Of a stretch of DNA of 64,000 bases, positions 52,985 through 64,000 are shown piece by piece (the stretch's first letter is position 1; every line of letters starts with the position of its first letter). The position numbers and the translations under genes are program-made. Under the pieces are notes generated by a model, which saw only the letters and a program-made list of their open reading frames with translations, was not told where the DNA came from and searched no databases. This DNA comes from Solicoccozyma terricola (taxonomy: Eukaryota > Basidiomycota > Tremellomycetes > Filobasidiales > Piskurozymaceae): contig BCLD01000006.1 of the NCBI GenBank assembly GCA_001600875.1, positions 883,017-947,016 on the forward strand, written 5' to 3'.

Positions 52985-55900
52985 TCAAGGTAAATCCCCT
53001 TCCCCAACCATCGCCACCCCCGTCTGATCATTCTTCACTATACTATCTCGATGTCTTTTCCTCGCTCTTTCTTGCTTTGCTTCCATCTCATGCCATTCTC
53101 CTTGGATTTCAGCGATACTGAGAGATAGAAGGGGGTTTTCCCAAGAGCAGGATGATTAGAATGTAAAATGTTGGGCGGCCCGGAGGTTACTCACTGTGAT
53201 GGGAGTTCAGGTGTGGGATGTTCGGTAAAGTATGGCATGGAAAGTGCTTGAGTTGCTGAGAGACGACGGGTTGGATCCATTGTTAGGAGACCAGATGCAA
53301 CATCCATTCCAGCTGATGTGAGATATCTGTTCGCAAGACAATGACGAGGGATTCGCATCAGTGTTTCTGGCGATGCGAGAAAAAGGGGTTGATCATTTCT
53401 TTGTCCTCATTTTCCAACTCACTTCCCGGCGTACTCGACAAATCCAGATTCAATCGTTGCTTTGGGCTTGACTAGTTCCCACCATGGTAACGTCGCCACT
53501 CCAGGCCAAATGTTCTCGTTTGGCGTACCCATCAGACAGTAGATTACGTCCAGTTGGGAGATTTCATCTTGGCCCTGGAAAATTGGTTTGCGAACAAAGA
53601 GCTCGAGCATGATGCATCTGTGAGAGTTTGTGCATGTTAACGCCGGCGCCGGTGGGGATGCGGCGAGGGATTAGGAAAAGGGAAAGAAGAACCCAAAATG
53701 CTCACCCTGCACTCCACATATCCACAGATGATCCGTACATGGTCTCACCCAGTAGTAGCTCCGGACTTCGATACCAAAGCGTAATCACCCGGTTGGTATA
53801 ATCATGCTGCCGCCGTTTATGATAAACCCTCGCCAATCCGAAATCCGCCAACTTCAACTCGCCTCGACTGTTAAGAAGGATGTTGGAACCCTTCATATCT
53901 CGGTGGAGAATGGAGTGGTCGTGGAGGTATTCAAGACCAGATAACATTTGTTGACAGAGTGATTTAAGATGTTGCTCCTCGAATTCGAATTGCGGTTGAG
54001 ATAGGATACCAGTCAGATCGTGGTCCATGTACTCCAAAACCATGTAGACGGAGCCTAGATGGACATGCCAAGACAGATTAGATCAACGACAACCAAGGAC
54101 TTTCTGTCCGACTCACCCTTCGACACCATCATCTCGTGCAGCTTGACCACATTCGGATGATCAATCCCTTGAAGTAACCTGATCTCCCGCATCGCAGTCA
54201 CCGGGAACCCGTCCTTCTCGCCTTCCATGCGGATCCTCTTCAGTGCAACCAGGCTAGCAGTCTCATTGCTACGAGCCTTGTACACCTTGCCATAGGTACC
54301 TTCACCAACCTGTGCCAATTTATGGTAGGCCTCGGACTTGTCTGCCGATCGACCTACTTCCGCACCCTGAGCTTTGGAGATCGCGTTGTCCCGAGCGGGG
54401 GTGCTTGCGATAGGGCCGTCGACCGAGTCCACTTGAAGGTCAGACCGAGCTGTACGAGGCGAGAAAGTTACAGGCGTGATGGGAGGCTTGCGTTGAGAGG
54501 CGGATGACCCGGCCCCATCGTTCGCGTCGACACGTAGTGGGCCCGCCTCGGTGCTCTCGGTCAACTTGGCCACAGTCTGCCTCGCCTTGTTCACCTTCTT
54601 CGCGAGCTCACGCTCCTTGGCCTCCAGTCCTGTGATTCCTATGAACAGACCTTGCAACGTGCGTAGCGTTATGGTATCTGCTGCCATCGGCGGGCGGCGA
54701 AGATGGTCGCGTAGGAAGGCTTCCGGCGCTAGAGTCATCGAGGGATCAGCTCGCACCATTGCGTCGAACGCTGAGCGAATGTAAGGGCGAGCAACCTCTT
54801 GCTCGTGGTTGAATACGCGGGTCTTCGCCGCTAGGACAGAGCGCAGATTCGCCAGTTCCTCTTCATCTGAAGGAGGCTTGACTGGTTCATTGATAGAAAA
54901 TGCATTGGGCGTTGATGTATTGGGCATAGATGACCGGCTCGACGAATCGCCCTTGAGTGAGAACTTGACCGCCGAGAGGCGTTGTTGTGGTAATCCTTCA
55001 GCGTCCATCATCCCTGGCTGCACCGAAGCCGGCGCTGTAGACGCTTCATCATTCGCAAAATTGTCGAATGACGTCGAAACGTCCAAAGCTTCTTCGTGCT
55101 CCGCTCGATATCGATCTTGATTTCTGTTCCACGATTCAGGCCGTCTCCTTGACGAGGAGCGCCGACGCCGATCTCGACCACGGTTTCTGTCACTCTGAAA
55201 GATATCTCCCTGGTCTGCCAAAGCCTCACGACGTGGCGGTGCATTACCATTCGCAGCTGGAGAAGGCTCATGCCGAGTTGGTGCCGCTGAATCTGACCAC
55301 CGGGATGCTTGTTCGTGTGTTGGTGGAGGTGACAAAGGTAGCCTAGACTCTGGTGGGGACCTTGGACCCCAACGTCGCATTGGAGCGTCCGGTTCTTGAC
55401 GAGAAGTGGCCAGAGTTATCCGCGGAGACGGCGATCGAGGAGAACGTCTACTAAGATTTCGCCGGGGACTCCGACTCCTGCTGACGTCTACTCTCCTGCG
55501 CGACGGTGACCTTGACCTCCGGTTGAGAGCATGCTGCCTCGATGGGTGGATAACGGGACGCGAATCAGCTCGCGAGCCATTCTCAGCTGATGCAGAAGGT
55601 CGTCGTCGATAGGCGTCATCTGAGCCATCCTGCCTATCACGACTCCTCGATCTGCTGGGGCTGCGACGATGTCTCTGCCTCGAGCCGTCTCGATTTTCCT
55701 TCCGGCGAGCTGCAGCAGGTCTTGGTGAAACTGATCGCCTTGGAGGTGGCGGTCTGGATGTATCCCGTCGCGAGGGACGTCGAACACCGGGGGTTTCTCT
55801 AGGTGGCCCACGATGCGGTGGTGCCGCGTTTCGATGGCGGGAATGAGCGAGGTGCGGAGGCAGCTCTCTGTCGACCGACTGGTTCGCTGCTGACCCCTCA

Positions 55901-57118
55901 TCGTCGCCATTTCTGCCAGTCCCACGGCCAAGATGCCTCGTGTTGTCCCTCGCGTCCTCATCTCGACCCCGCAGGTTTGACCCTTCTGAGCGTCCATCGG
56001 ACCGATGATGACGAGAGTGTGATTTTCTTTTCTCCGATTCTGCTCTTCGGTCGATATCGCTATTATCCCTGTCATCTGAGGAAACAGACATCGACCTCTT
56101 TGAGCGCGAGTACCGTTTCGGCTCGTCCTTCCGTGTGCTAGAAGCATCCCTTGCCCTCCTTCTACCATGCTCTCGGTCATGGTGACTTCCATGCTGGTCC
56201 TCGTCATGTCTGCGTGGACGTGAGGACTGTTTTTGTCGCCTCGAGTCCCGGTCATCATCGGAATTTTCCGATTGCGAATACCTGTACCGCTTTGCAGGTG
56301 GGCGTTCATGATCGGATGATGTCGAGTCGCGGCGGTCGATGGAACGTTTAGGTGCCGAAGGGGACCCTCGCGCAGGTTCTGGACTACTAGAGCTTTGGTC
56401 ACGTCGAGATTGAGAATCTCTACCACGACGTGGCAATGATGAGTCCCCTCGCGTGGATGCTAGGTTCGAGGTAGGTGTTGGAAGTAGCTCGTCAGGTGGA
56501 GGCGGAGCAATTTTTCGCCAACGAGCTCCAGGTGCTGCACCTGGAGACTCATCCTGCTGGTTTCGAGGCTGTATGTTAGTCTGTGAACTTGGACCGGACG
56601 GGATGCTAGTTGTGATGAAAGTACATTTCAGCTGCAAAATTCTTCGCCGGACGACGAAGGAGTGTTCCGCTTTGAACTCACTTGATCTCGCGGCCTCCCC
56701 ACTGCCGAGTCGGTCCTGGTCGCGTGGACAGCGCAGCTTCTCGACTTGGACCACCGAACGAATGATGCTCGCGCATACTGACTGTGTGAGGCGCCGGCAA
56801 TGGTGCAGCAGGTGCCAGTTTCTTCCAACCACCTCGCTGAGGCTCATTTGCATCTGCTCGCGGGCCTTGTCTTTCCATTCCACCCACGGGCTGTATAGGG
56901 GCCATCGGTCGGGGAGACGACCTCCCTGCCATCGGCCCACTAGGCGGTCCATTCCTCATGCTACTCGGTCCTGATGGAGATCCTTGCCATTGCGAATTGC
57001 CTCCAAACCGTTGTCCACCACCGTCGAAGCCATTTTGAGGTCGGTAGGGAGGGCCTTGAGGATTGAAAGGTTGGCCGTTCCCTCCCGGGAAGTGATTCCT
57101 TGGATGTTGCGGTCTCAT
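52985..57118 (-). CDS. CTK1: CTD kinase catalytic subunit Ctk1/CDK12-like
   Basis: This cyclin-dependent kinase phosphorylates the RNA polymerase II C-terminal domain during elongation. The chosen start at 57118 gives MRPQHPRNHFPGGNGQPFNP. A long disordered region follows, first Gly/Pro-rich, then RS-rich over several hundred residues (SPSRSRSRDRQDGSD), as in CDK12/13. The kinase domain begins YHKLAQVGEGTYGKVYKARS, then SLVALKRIRMEGEKDGF, the PVTAMRE helix (PITAIRE-like), VLEYMDHDLTGIL, HRDMKGSNILLN, and DFGLARVY. ITLWYRSPELLLG marks the activation segment, and PIFQGQDEISQLDVIYCLMG with WPGVATLPWWELVKP follows. Catalytic Lys, Asp and the DFG are intact. The PVTAMRE helix and the RS region favour Ctk1 over Bur1/Cdk9. 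About six introns. Confidence 0.9.
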
Positions 57119-57520
57119 GACCAAGGGCGAGAGCCGTAGTTTTATCGCATACCGCTGTCTGCAAGGAGAAAAATATCACGCATGAGCTTGCAATAGGCTC
57201 TTGAATATCAGCCAGACGCCTCTCACGGCTTACCGTGTTTGTGAAAAAGTGTGTGAACCGCGATTGGGATCCGATTACCTTTCTTGACTCCCGGGTAAGC
57301 TACAGGTCATGCGAATCCTGCAGGATGACCTGATGGAGCAGAGCTTGTGGTGCTGTTGAGACTGTGATGGTGCTTGTGAAGGGTGTGGATAACTTGGCCT
57401 GAAGACTGAACTTGGCTGCAATCGTAGCGTGTCTCGTCATTTTCACGTGGAAATTGCCACCCGGGCTACAGTGAACATCGTATACATATCGGGATATATC
57501 TTGTCTCGTGTCAATCACAA
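57119..57520. other. Intergenic gap upstream of CTK1, downstream of the BRD8-like gene
   Basis: These 402 bp hold the CTK1 promoter and the 3' UTR of the BRD8-like gene, both on the minus strand. No coding or RNA gene is evident. Confidence 0.55.
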
Positions 57521-60500
57521 CTACGACCTGGACATGTGGTGCTGCAGATTCCTCATCTCCCCAATCTGCTGCTCACACCACACCATCATCTCTTCCGCCA
57601 TCTGATGCACCGACGTGCCCTCGGCGTTGTACAGCAAGGCATTTCTAAGTGCACAAATCAGATCACGTATCAGTCTAGACGCTCTCGTGGGCGGGCATTG
57701 GTCCACCATCGTCCACTCACGCAAACATGGTTAGCATAGCGCTGTGCATGTCGTCCAGGTTTGCAATGCTGCCGTCCTTGATCTTCTCCTTGATCGTCTT
57801 CAGGTCCATTGGCCTTTTGACGATGTCGTAGTATCCAGGTGCATCACTCTGCAAGACACACCGAGCGTCAGTACAAAATCGCGAACGCAGGTACGCTCTC
57901 TCTCTTTAGCTTACCTCCTTGATGGGCTTGGCAAATATAGGCCCATACTTGTGAGTCGACGCGAGGTTGAGAAGTTGAGTGAGAATCGCCTTGGATCCCT
58001 TGTCATCAGGCGTAAATCCTCGGTTCGCCCTCCGAGTGCGTGGAACAGGCTCTATCGACTCGCCGGTACCAGCGCGCAGCTCTGTTGGCCAATGCAAATG
58101 GGTTGACACATAACAATAGTATAGACAACAATTGATTTGCACTCACTGCTGCGAGGAGTCGAGCTGGGTTCTTCACTTTCGCCTGCGAGCGACTGAACTG
58201 GCCGGCCATAAAAGAAAGCTCAGCTTTTGACAACCGGTGCAGTCGATCACGTCCGGCTACCAGAACACGGACCTTCCTTTGCTTGTTGTTTCTCACTATC
58301 TTTCTTTTTCGCATACCTCAATCGATCTCTCTCACGCTTGTCGTCAGACGTCTTGTACTTCTTCTTCGGCGGCGAGGCGTCCTCGGCACCGTCTTCTTCC
58401 TCCTCATCTGCGGTAAGGTCACGCTTCCCTCTAGTGCGCCGAGTCTCGCGGCGCTGTGCGGCAGACTCTTCCGCGTCCATGTCGTGGTCCTCGGTGATAG
58501 GGTCGCTGGCGTCCGCGCCTGCCGCTCGTCGAGAACGGCGGAGTTCTTTCCGCTCGGTGCTGTGGAGTAGGCAAGGTCAGCGGAGCATTAGTAGGCTTCT
58601 CAGGAAGAGCACTCACGCTTCCTCCTCAATCGGGGAAATTTCTCTTCCTCGCTTGTGTCTTCCGCCCACATCTCGCGGTGCCGGCTCAGCAACATCATGA
58701 GATCGACCTCTCGTAGCATCTGATCTGGCTTTCAAACCCTCTTCGCTCCCTCGTCGGCCTTTGGAGGAAGTAGACATCGCTTTCGCAGCCTCGGTTGCGT
58801 CATCCTCTTCCGCATTTTCTGGTTCGCTTTGTTCTTCTTCCACGGTACCCCGTCGAGTTCTCGCGGAAGATCTGGTCGGCTTCTCCCTCGACTTGTCTCG
58901 TCCGCGATCACTAGACTCAGGTGCAGGAAGAGGCTTTTTTGGTGGCAGAGCGGGAGACATAAGTGGCGGCTCGACATCTGAAGCTGAGGGAGACGCAGGC
59001 GGAGGAGTAAGATCGTTATCCGAGTCGCTTTCATTCGCTGCTTCTGTAATGGTCTTAACAGGTGTTCTTCCTGCTCTGGCCGGAGTCGCGGAAGGTCTGT
59101 TGCGGGTGGACCGGGGTTCCGTTCTCTCAGACGAGCTTCCACTCGCGGCCTTGGGAGCAGGCTTATCTTCCTCACCACGTAGAGACCTCTTCGTCGATCG
59201 TCCCGCTTCCTCCTTTTCGGGTTCTCTTGATATAGTACGAGACATCCTCGAGGTCGGTGCTTTCGACTTGCTTGATCGTCTATCCAGTGAAGCCTCCCTA
59301 TCCGCTTTACCACCGAGGGCTAGAACGTCTTCGTCATCATCGTCATCTTCTTCCTCCATTGGTTTCTCATCCACGCTCGGACTAGGAGTAGAATCCACAG
59401 CCAACGCATCAACAGCAGCTTCCTCGTTCTCCATGTCTTTCATATGGAAGTCCTGGTCCTGGTCCTCTTCGGCTTCTGATAATCGCGCTTGATCAGCAGC
59501 TTTGATTGAACTTTTCGAAGTTTCAACAGCAGATCGAGTTGCTCGCGATGCAATTGTCCCTCTAGAAGGTGATATCTCGCTAGGTCTCCCCCGCCTCGTT
59601 GATTCCGCCGTGACAGACGATGAAGAGGTCCTCGCACCCATTTTTGGTTTCGATGGACCCGCATCATCCGAAGTTGACATTGAAACGGACGTGGAAGCGA
59701 TTGGAGCCTCCTTTGCATTCTCTACTGTGAGCGTATCTACTGTAATAGAGTCCGGAACAGCACCCGTCGTCCTCGATTGAGTCTGAAGGGGAAGCGGTGA
59801 CACTGATCGCTGATCAGAAGATTGCTCTTGTTGTTGTTGCAGATGAGTCACAGATTCAGGTTCAGGCTGAGGAGTCTTGCGAGAACGAGATGGTCGTGCC
59901 TTGGTCGGTTCAGTCACAACTTCTAGACTATTCGCACCGTCATCCAAAGATGGTGAATCGACCGGCAATTCCTGCACCTCCTCAACTGCTTCTTTCTCAT
60001 CACGAATGATATCTTCGTTGTCCACCACCATCGTTTCCTCGGGACCAGCCATCTCCAATGTTGGCACCCACTCCTCTCCCAGTTTCCTATCTGGGTGTTT
60101 AGAATTCCACATCTCTCTTATGCTCAAAATGACGCTCTGAGCTAGGTTTGTGGTTGGTGTTGTGATGTAAGATGAGGACTTGATTGAATCGATCTCTTGG
60201 ATGAGGGTACTAGAGGGTACAAGCCAGTCCATGTACACATATGAGAAAAGGGATACAAATTCAAAACGGCCATCAGGGATTTTGGTCGTACAGAGAGCGC
60301 AGCAGAGGGAGGAGGCTTACCGGAACTGCGATTCTTGTTCCTCGATCTCAGACTTGAGTTCTTCCATCCTCATCTTGTAAAAGAATTGAGCGAGCTTGAG
60401 GTGAGGCGGAGCTGATGACATGCAGAGAGAAGTCAACAACGTCTGGCACATGCTAATGGTAAAAAGACGTGATGACGAACCATTTGGCGACTCGATACCT

Positions 60501-60933
60501 GACAATCTTTCAGGACTGAAATATGAAGGTAGTAGTCTATGAGACGTGGAAGTGAATGCCCACCATCCTGGTGGAACGTACCTCGGCAAACCAGCAGCTG
60601 AGAGTAGTTCCCTGTATATGGTCTTGCACGTCTGAGAAGGAAGAGCAATCTGTTCAATCCCAGAATCTTCTAAAGCCAAACTCAACTTGTGCTCACTTTA
60701 ACGTTCCAAAACTCCCTCTCCCGCTTCACATCTCCCTCCACCAACGGACATACAGCCAGCAAGTCTCCCACCGCTTTCCAGTTCTTGTCGTTGCCCACCC
60801 CGACCTTATGTACCGCCTGTGCGAACAACAGCTTTTCTCGTATAGTGAGCTGCTGGGAGAGGGGTGGTGGTGATTTTGGCCGTGGTGTTTGCGCCTGAGG
60901 CTGGAGAATAAAGGATGGAGTGTCGACGTCCAT
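57521..60933 (-). CDS. BRD8-like bromodomain/SANT subunit of the NuA4 acetyltransferase
   Basis: This is probably a chromatin-binding subunit of the NuA4 histone acetyltransferase. The start at 60933 gives MDVDTPSFILQPQAQTPRPK. A SANT/Myb-like segment follows: LTIREKLLFAQAVHKVGVGN, then DKNWKAVGDLLAVCPLVEGD, then TCKTIYRELLSAAGLPRYVP, typical of BRD8. A coiled-coil segment (FFYKMRMEELKSEIEEQESQ) comes next. About 500 disordered acidic/Ser-rich residues are encoded around 58620-60180. The C-terminal bromodomain has GSKAILTQLLNLASTHKYGP, IFAKPIKE, DAPGYYDIVKRPMDLKTIKE and NALLYNAEGTSVHQMAEEMM. The acetyl-lysine pocket residues (Tyr of GYYDIV, Asn-Ala-LLYN) are present. It ends HHMSRS at 57521. 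About eight introns. It is divergent from CSN7 across 219 bp. Confidence 0.8.
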
Positions 60934-61152
60934 GATGGGCGCGAGGAGACACTCCGGCCTATGTGGACGGCGGGTGACTGGGTAGCGAGGCTGTTGTCTG
61001 TGGACACTGTGGATGTGAGGACCTGTGAACGAGGTAGTTGAGGTCGCCGACCCCGCGAATAAATTTCTCACGATGGGCGAGGACGGCAGGGAACATGGGT
61101 CAACTCAACTCAACCAACCACCATATCCCGACGTCGTTCACAGCGCAGCACC

Positions 61153-62473
61153 ATGGCCGACTCCTCCTCCTCCCGTCTAGAGCCTTTCCTCATCATGGCT
61201 CGCTCCACAAAGGGAGCAGCAGCCGCAAAAATCGCATCAGACGCAACCGCAGCGGTGAGGAAGCACGCTTGGGCTTAGATATGGGAAGACCGGGCTGATA
61301 CCTGTCCTTGTACTCTCGCAGGCTGGTGTCTATCAATTCGGGCCCCTGTTAAACATGCGGAACATTCAGGATGTAGGTGCTGCGGGAACTGTCCGAGTCT
61401 TGTATTATGGCCGCGCCTGACTTCTACCTGCACGCGATCGATCAGCTCAAGCAGGGCAACGACGAGGCAATGACCAAAGCCTACAATCTCATCGAGCTGT
61501 TTGCATATGGGACGTATCCAGACTTCACCTGTAGGTGTCACTACCAGATCTAAATCAGTATATCCTCAGCTCACGTATGTGATGATGTCACCAGCCGTAC
61601 CCTCCAAGTACCCAACTCTATCACCTTCTCACATCCTCAAGCTCAAACAACTAACCCTCGTCTCTCTCGCCATGTCATCCCGCGTGCGTCCTCTGGTCCC
61701 AGATCTTATTACCGAACGCTAAGCAGAACCATATTTTTAGACTCTCACGTACGAATCACTCGCCGCAACACTCTCCATCCCTTCAACTCGCGACCTCGAG
61801 GACCTCATCATCGATTCGATCTACGCTCGGCTTCTCTCTGGCAAACTGAGCCAAAAAGACGGGGGTGTATTTTCAGTCGATTGGGTATTCGGTAGAGATG
61901 TTGATATACGATCCAAAGAAGAACGCTCAGGCGAAAGAGCCGGGGTGGAAAGCTTGGAGTTGGGTGATCTGCATGATAGATTGCAAAGTTGGTGAGTATT
62001 ATAGTTGAAGGCGGTTGGTTAGTCGTCATGTTTGACTGATGGGCTTGAATGACACTGTATCAGGTGCGATATGACTTCCAATCTTCTCGGGGAAATCGAT
62101 TATAGAATTACAACTGCTCGTAATGAATCACTCTCCGAAGCTCAATATCGCTCTTCCTACCTCTCGAATCGAGACGCCGCTCTCTCCGCCTACTGGAGCG
62201 ATTCCTTGAAAAAGGGAAAGAAAGCGAACAACTCGAGTCGATTCGGAGCGAGGAATGGGCTAGGGAGGGAGAAGGATGAAGAAGCGCAAGATGAAATGAT
62301 TCCTCAGGCGAGCGAGTTGGAGGGCCCGACGGAGCAACAAAGTAGGCGAAAGTAGGTGTACGTTCTGTTTCTAGCACCGCAGGTGGAGAATCCTAAGGCT
62401 GATGGATAGTGCCTCTTCCAGAGCGGCTGCAGATACAACTTCAGCTTCTTTGAAACGTCCACGTTCCAACTGA
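61153..62473 (+). CDS. CSN7: COP9 signalosome subunit 7 (PCI domain)
   Basis: CSN7 is a PCI-domain scaffold of the COP9 signalosome, which removes NEDD8 from cullins. The start at 61153 gives MADSSSSRLEPFLIMARSTK. The first intron follows SDATA. The PCI domain reads AGVYQFGPLLNMRNIQDL, DEAMTKAYNLIELFAYGTYP, SHILKLKQLTLVSLAMSSR, LTYESLAATLSIPSTRDLED, LIIDSIYARLLSGKLSQKDG, then VFSVDWVFGRDV. The pattern FGPLLxMxNIQ, then LFAYGTYPDF, is distinctive for CSN7/eIF3m-type PCI proteins, and VDWVFGRDV fits CSN7. A helical tail (DRLQSWCDMTSNLLGEIDYR) and a charged end finishing SASLKRPRSN follow. About five introns. Its presence, together with a DCAF-type WD40 gene in the same window, fits an active cullin system. 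Confidence 0.9.
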
Positions 62474-62668
62474 GATTCCTTCTCCACTAGTGATCCAGAT
62501 GCGACGCAACCCTTATGACTTTTCACGACTTTCTGCGACGATTGTAAAATGGACTCCCAGTCTCCAGCCGCTTCATGCGATGCCTATGAATAATCTGTTT
62601 CTCAAACATCTATCGTCGTTACGACAATCCATCATACAAGTTCATTCGATCAGGGGAATATGAGAGTG

Positions 62669-64000
62669 CTACTTGGCGCTTATGGTGGTGTTTCGGTATA
62701 AAGCGGATAACAATGACTTGAGGTTTTTCCCACCCTTGCTGCAGTTCTCCTCGAGCCAACTCTCGAACTCGCCTGAAGGCATGGCAACTTGATCGTCAGG
62801 CTATTCGTACAATGGAGGCCAGCGTGCAGATTCGACTCACCTCTGATTTCCGCAAGTTTGTCCGAGGGTGGCATTACTTGTGTCGCTAATCGCGAGTTGA
62901 GGCACAGATCAAAGAGCTTCGTCCACATGTCGCCTTGCCAATACTGCAGAAGTGGATGGTTAGGTATAGGTGTTTGAGTGCAAGGGAAAAAAATGTCTCC
63001 ACTCACCCTTCGTAACTTCTCGCCTGAGATTCGGTATCGCTTCTGCATTCCGTCCTCTGGAAGCGACGGCGCAACTTCTGTCGATATGTACTTGCCGAAC
63101 AACATGCAGTAACAGATACTGGCGACTCCATGATAATCCGCTTCAAAGCTCCACGGTCGACCCGTGCGGATCTCCTGACAATCTCGATCGTCAACTGGCC
63201 AGTCGGCGATGAAAGTTTGCCGTCGACCTTCGGGGTAGCACTGCAGATCGATAGCGCGACCAAAGTCTATCAGTCTGATACCCTTTGCCGACCAGCCATT
63301 TTGTCCGGTCCGGTCGTATTGGCTGGACCATCCGCGGCACTCATCGAGCCTGACAAGGCAGTTGTCGATCTTGAGGTCTCCATGGATGAAGTTGGCTCGA
63401 TGCAATCCTTCCACCAGTCGCATGAGCTCGATAGCGAAGAAAACGGCGGCGAGTTCGTCGATACCGCCAGGCGCACCAGAAGCGGCCGAAGCCAGTCCCA
63501 TGCTCTGCGCCTTGTTCACGGCATCCAGAAGAGTGCCTTGCGAGTGGTAATCCAAAACCAAGAAACTTTCGTCCTGGTAGCAATAGAGTCCTCTTGATCG
63601 AATGACCGAAGAGTGAAGCGTTGTTGAAAGGCGCATGCGGATACGGGCAAGAATAATAGCTTCCCAAAGATTAGGAGGATTCTCGACTTTCAGAGCAACC
63701 GTGCTCTTGCTGGACCCATCGAGCGCCGCATCATCCTCATCCTCGTCGTCACTAGCATCCAACTCGGCTTCGTATGCAGCAACGTCGACTCCCTTGAACA
63801 CCGCACCGAATCCTCCCTCACCGATCTTCTCCTTGATCTGGAACTGCTTGCCACCGATTTCCACCTCCCACTCGCCCTGATCGTTGCTCTGCGATTTGCT
63901 GAGACTCGAAGAAGAGTTCCGGCGCATGCGAGATTTGGCGACCTTTTGGAGGTTTTCCAAATTTCGGCCTTGGGTATTTCGTAGATCTGTGAAGGCGGGC
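62669..64000 (-). CDS. BUB1: Spindle checkpoint kinase BUB1, C-terminal kinase part (5' end outside window)
   Basis: BUB1 is the kinetochore kinase of the spindle assembly checkpoint, which phosphorylates H2A. The gene continues past 64000. Visible sequence begins with a basic segment (NLQKVAKSRMRRNSSSSLSK). The kinase follows: FQIKEKIGEGGFGAVFKGV, STVALKVENPPNLWEAII (catalytic Lys in VALKVE), DESFLVLDYHSQGTLLDAVN, IELMRLVEGLHRANFIHGDL, KIDNCLVRLDECRG, and GIRLIDFGRAIDLQ. FIADWPVDDRDCQEIRTG, then WSFEADYHGVASICYCMLFG with KYISTEVAP, is diagnostic for Bub1/BubR1 kinases. The HGDLKIDN and DFG motifs are intact, so it is probably active. Two introns near the end give YWQGDMWTKLFDLCLNSR and GEFESWLEENCSKGGKNLKS, ending NTTISAK. 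The stop is at 62669-62671. The N-terminal TPR and GLEBS regions are outside the window. Confidence 0.92.

Noticed and set aside
1..64000. Transposon or viral remnants
   Set aside because: No transposase, reverse transcriptase, integrase, capsid or polymerase motif, terminal inverted repeat or LTR pair was found on either strand.

Overview
The window looks like a gene-dense nuclear fragment of a basidiomycete yeast, most likely a Tremellomycete (Cryptococcus/Kwoniella-like). Almost every gene is cut by many 50-100 nt introns with GTRNGT donors, intergenic gaps are a few hundred bases, and the protein set is fungal: DASH complex, fungal-type mL58, HbrB-type TORC2 subunit, complex I and an ADE6-type FGAM synthase. 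Lineage is an inference from gene structure and protein style; no database search was possible. No transposase, virus, CRISPR array or bacterial-style operon was seen.

Layout. 0-6.4 kb: a BRCT checkpoint/replication protein (Dpb11/TopBP1/Rad4, 3' part missing), an unrecognised multi-exon gene and a DCAF-type WD40 protein. 6.6-11.6 kb: a small unknown protein, an 81-nt C homopolymer, and a long disordered proline-rich gene whose model is not settled. 11.8-13.4 kb: mitochondrial ribosomal protein mL58 and a divergent single-TM protein. 13.5-21.6 kb: intronless ADE6 (purine synthesis) and divergent SCYL1/Cex1. 22.4-28.8 kb: ribosomal protein uS12 (RPS23), ornithine decarboxylase antizyme with a +1 frameshift site, and a SIRT4-like sirtuin. 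29-42 kb: HbrB/Bit61-type TORC2 subunit, a repetitive disordered protein, HIR1 histone chaperone, an intron-bearing tRNA-Gln, and the AP-3 beta subunit. 43.3-52.5 kb: DAD1, a HIT hydrolase, U1-C, a DUF4112 membrane protein, a glutaredoxin-like protein, a bZIP factor and complex I subunit B12 (NDUFB3). 53-64 kb: CTD kinase CTK1/CDK12, a BRD8-like NuA4 subunit, COP9 subunit 7, and the 3' part of BUB1.

The genes are independent housekeeping units. Many are arranged head-to-head over short shared promoters (mL58/TM protein, ADE6/CEX1, RPS23/OAZ, DAD1/HIT, bZIP/NDUFB3, BRD8/CSN7).

Two signals stand out. First, the antizyme gene has its first ORF ending in TTT-TGA, with the +1 frame running straight into a phase-matched splice junction and the antizyme domain; this is the expected polyamine-sensing +1 frameshift. 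Second, four introns in three neighbouring genes (two in RPS23, one in antizyme, one in the sirtuin) carry degenerate arrays of a palindromic GCGAGCGNAGCGAGC unit. The arrays lie in the same orientation relative to the host transcript and begin close to the 5' splice site in every case. This looks like a lineage-specific intronic repeat or introner-like family.
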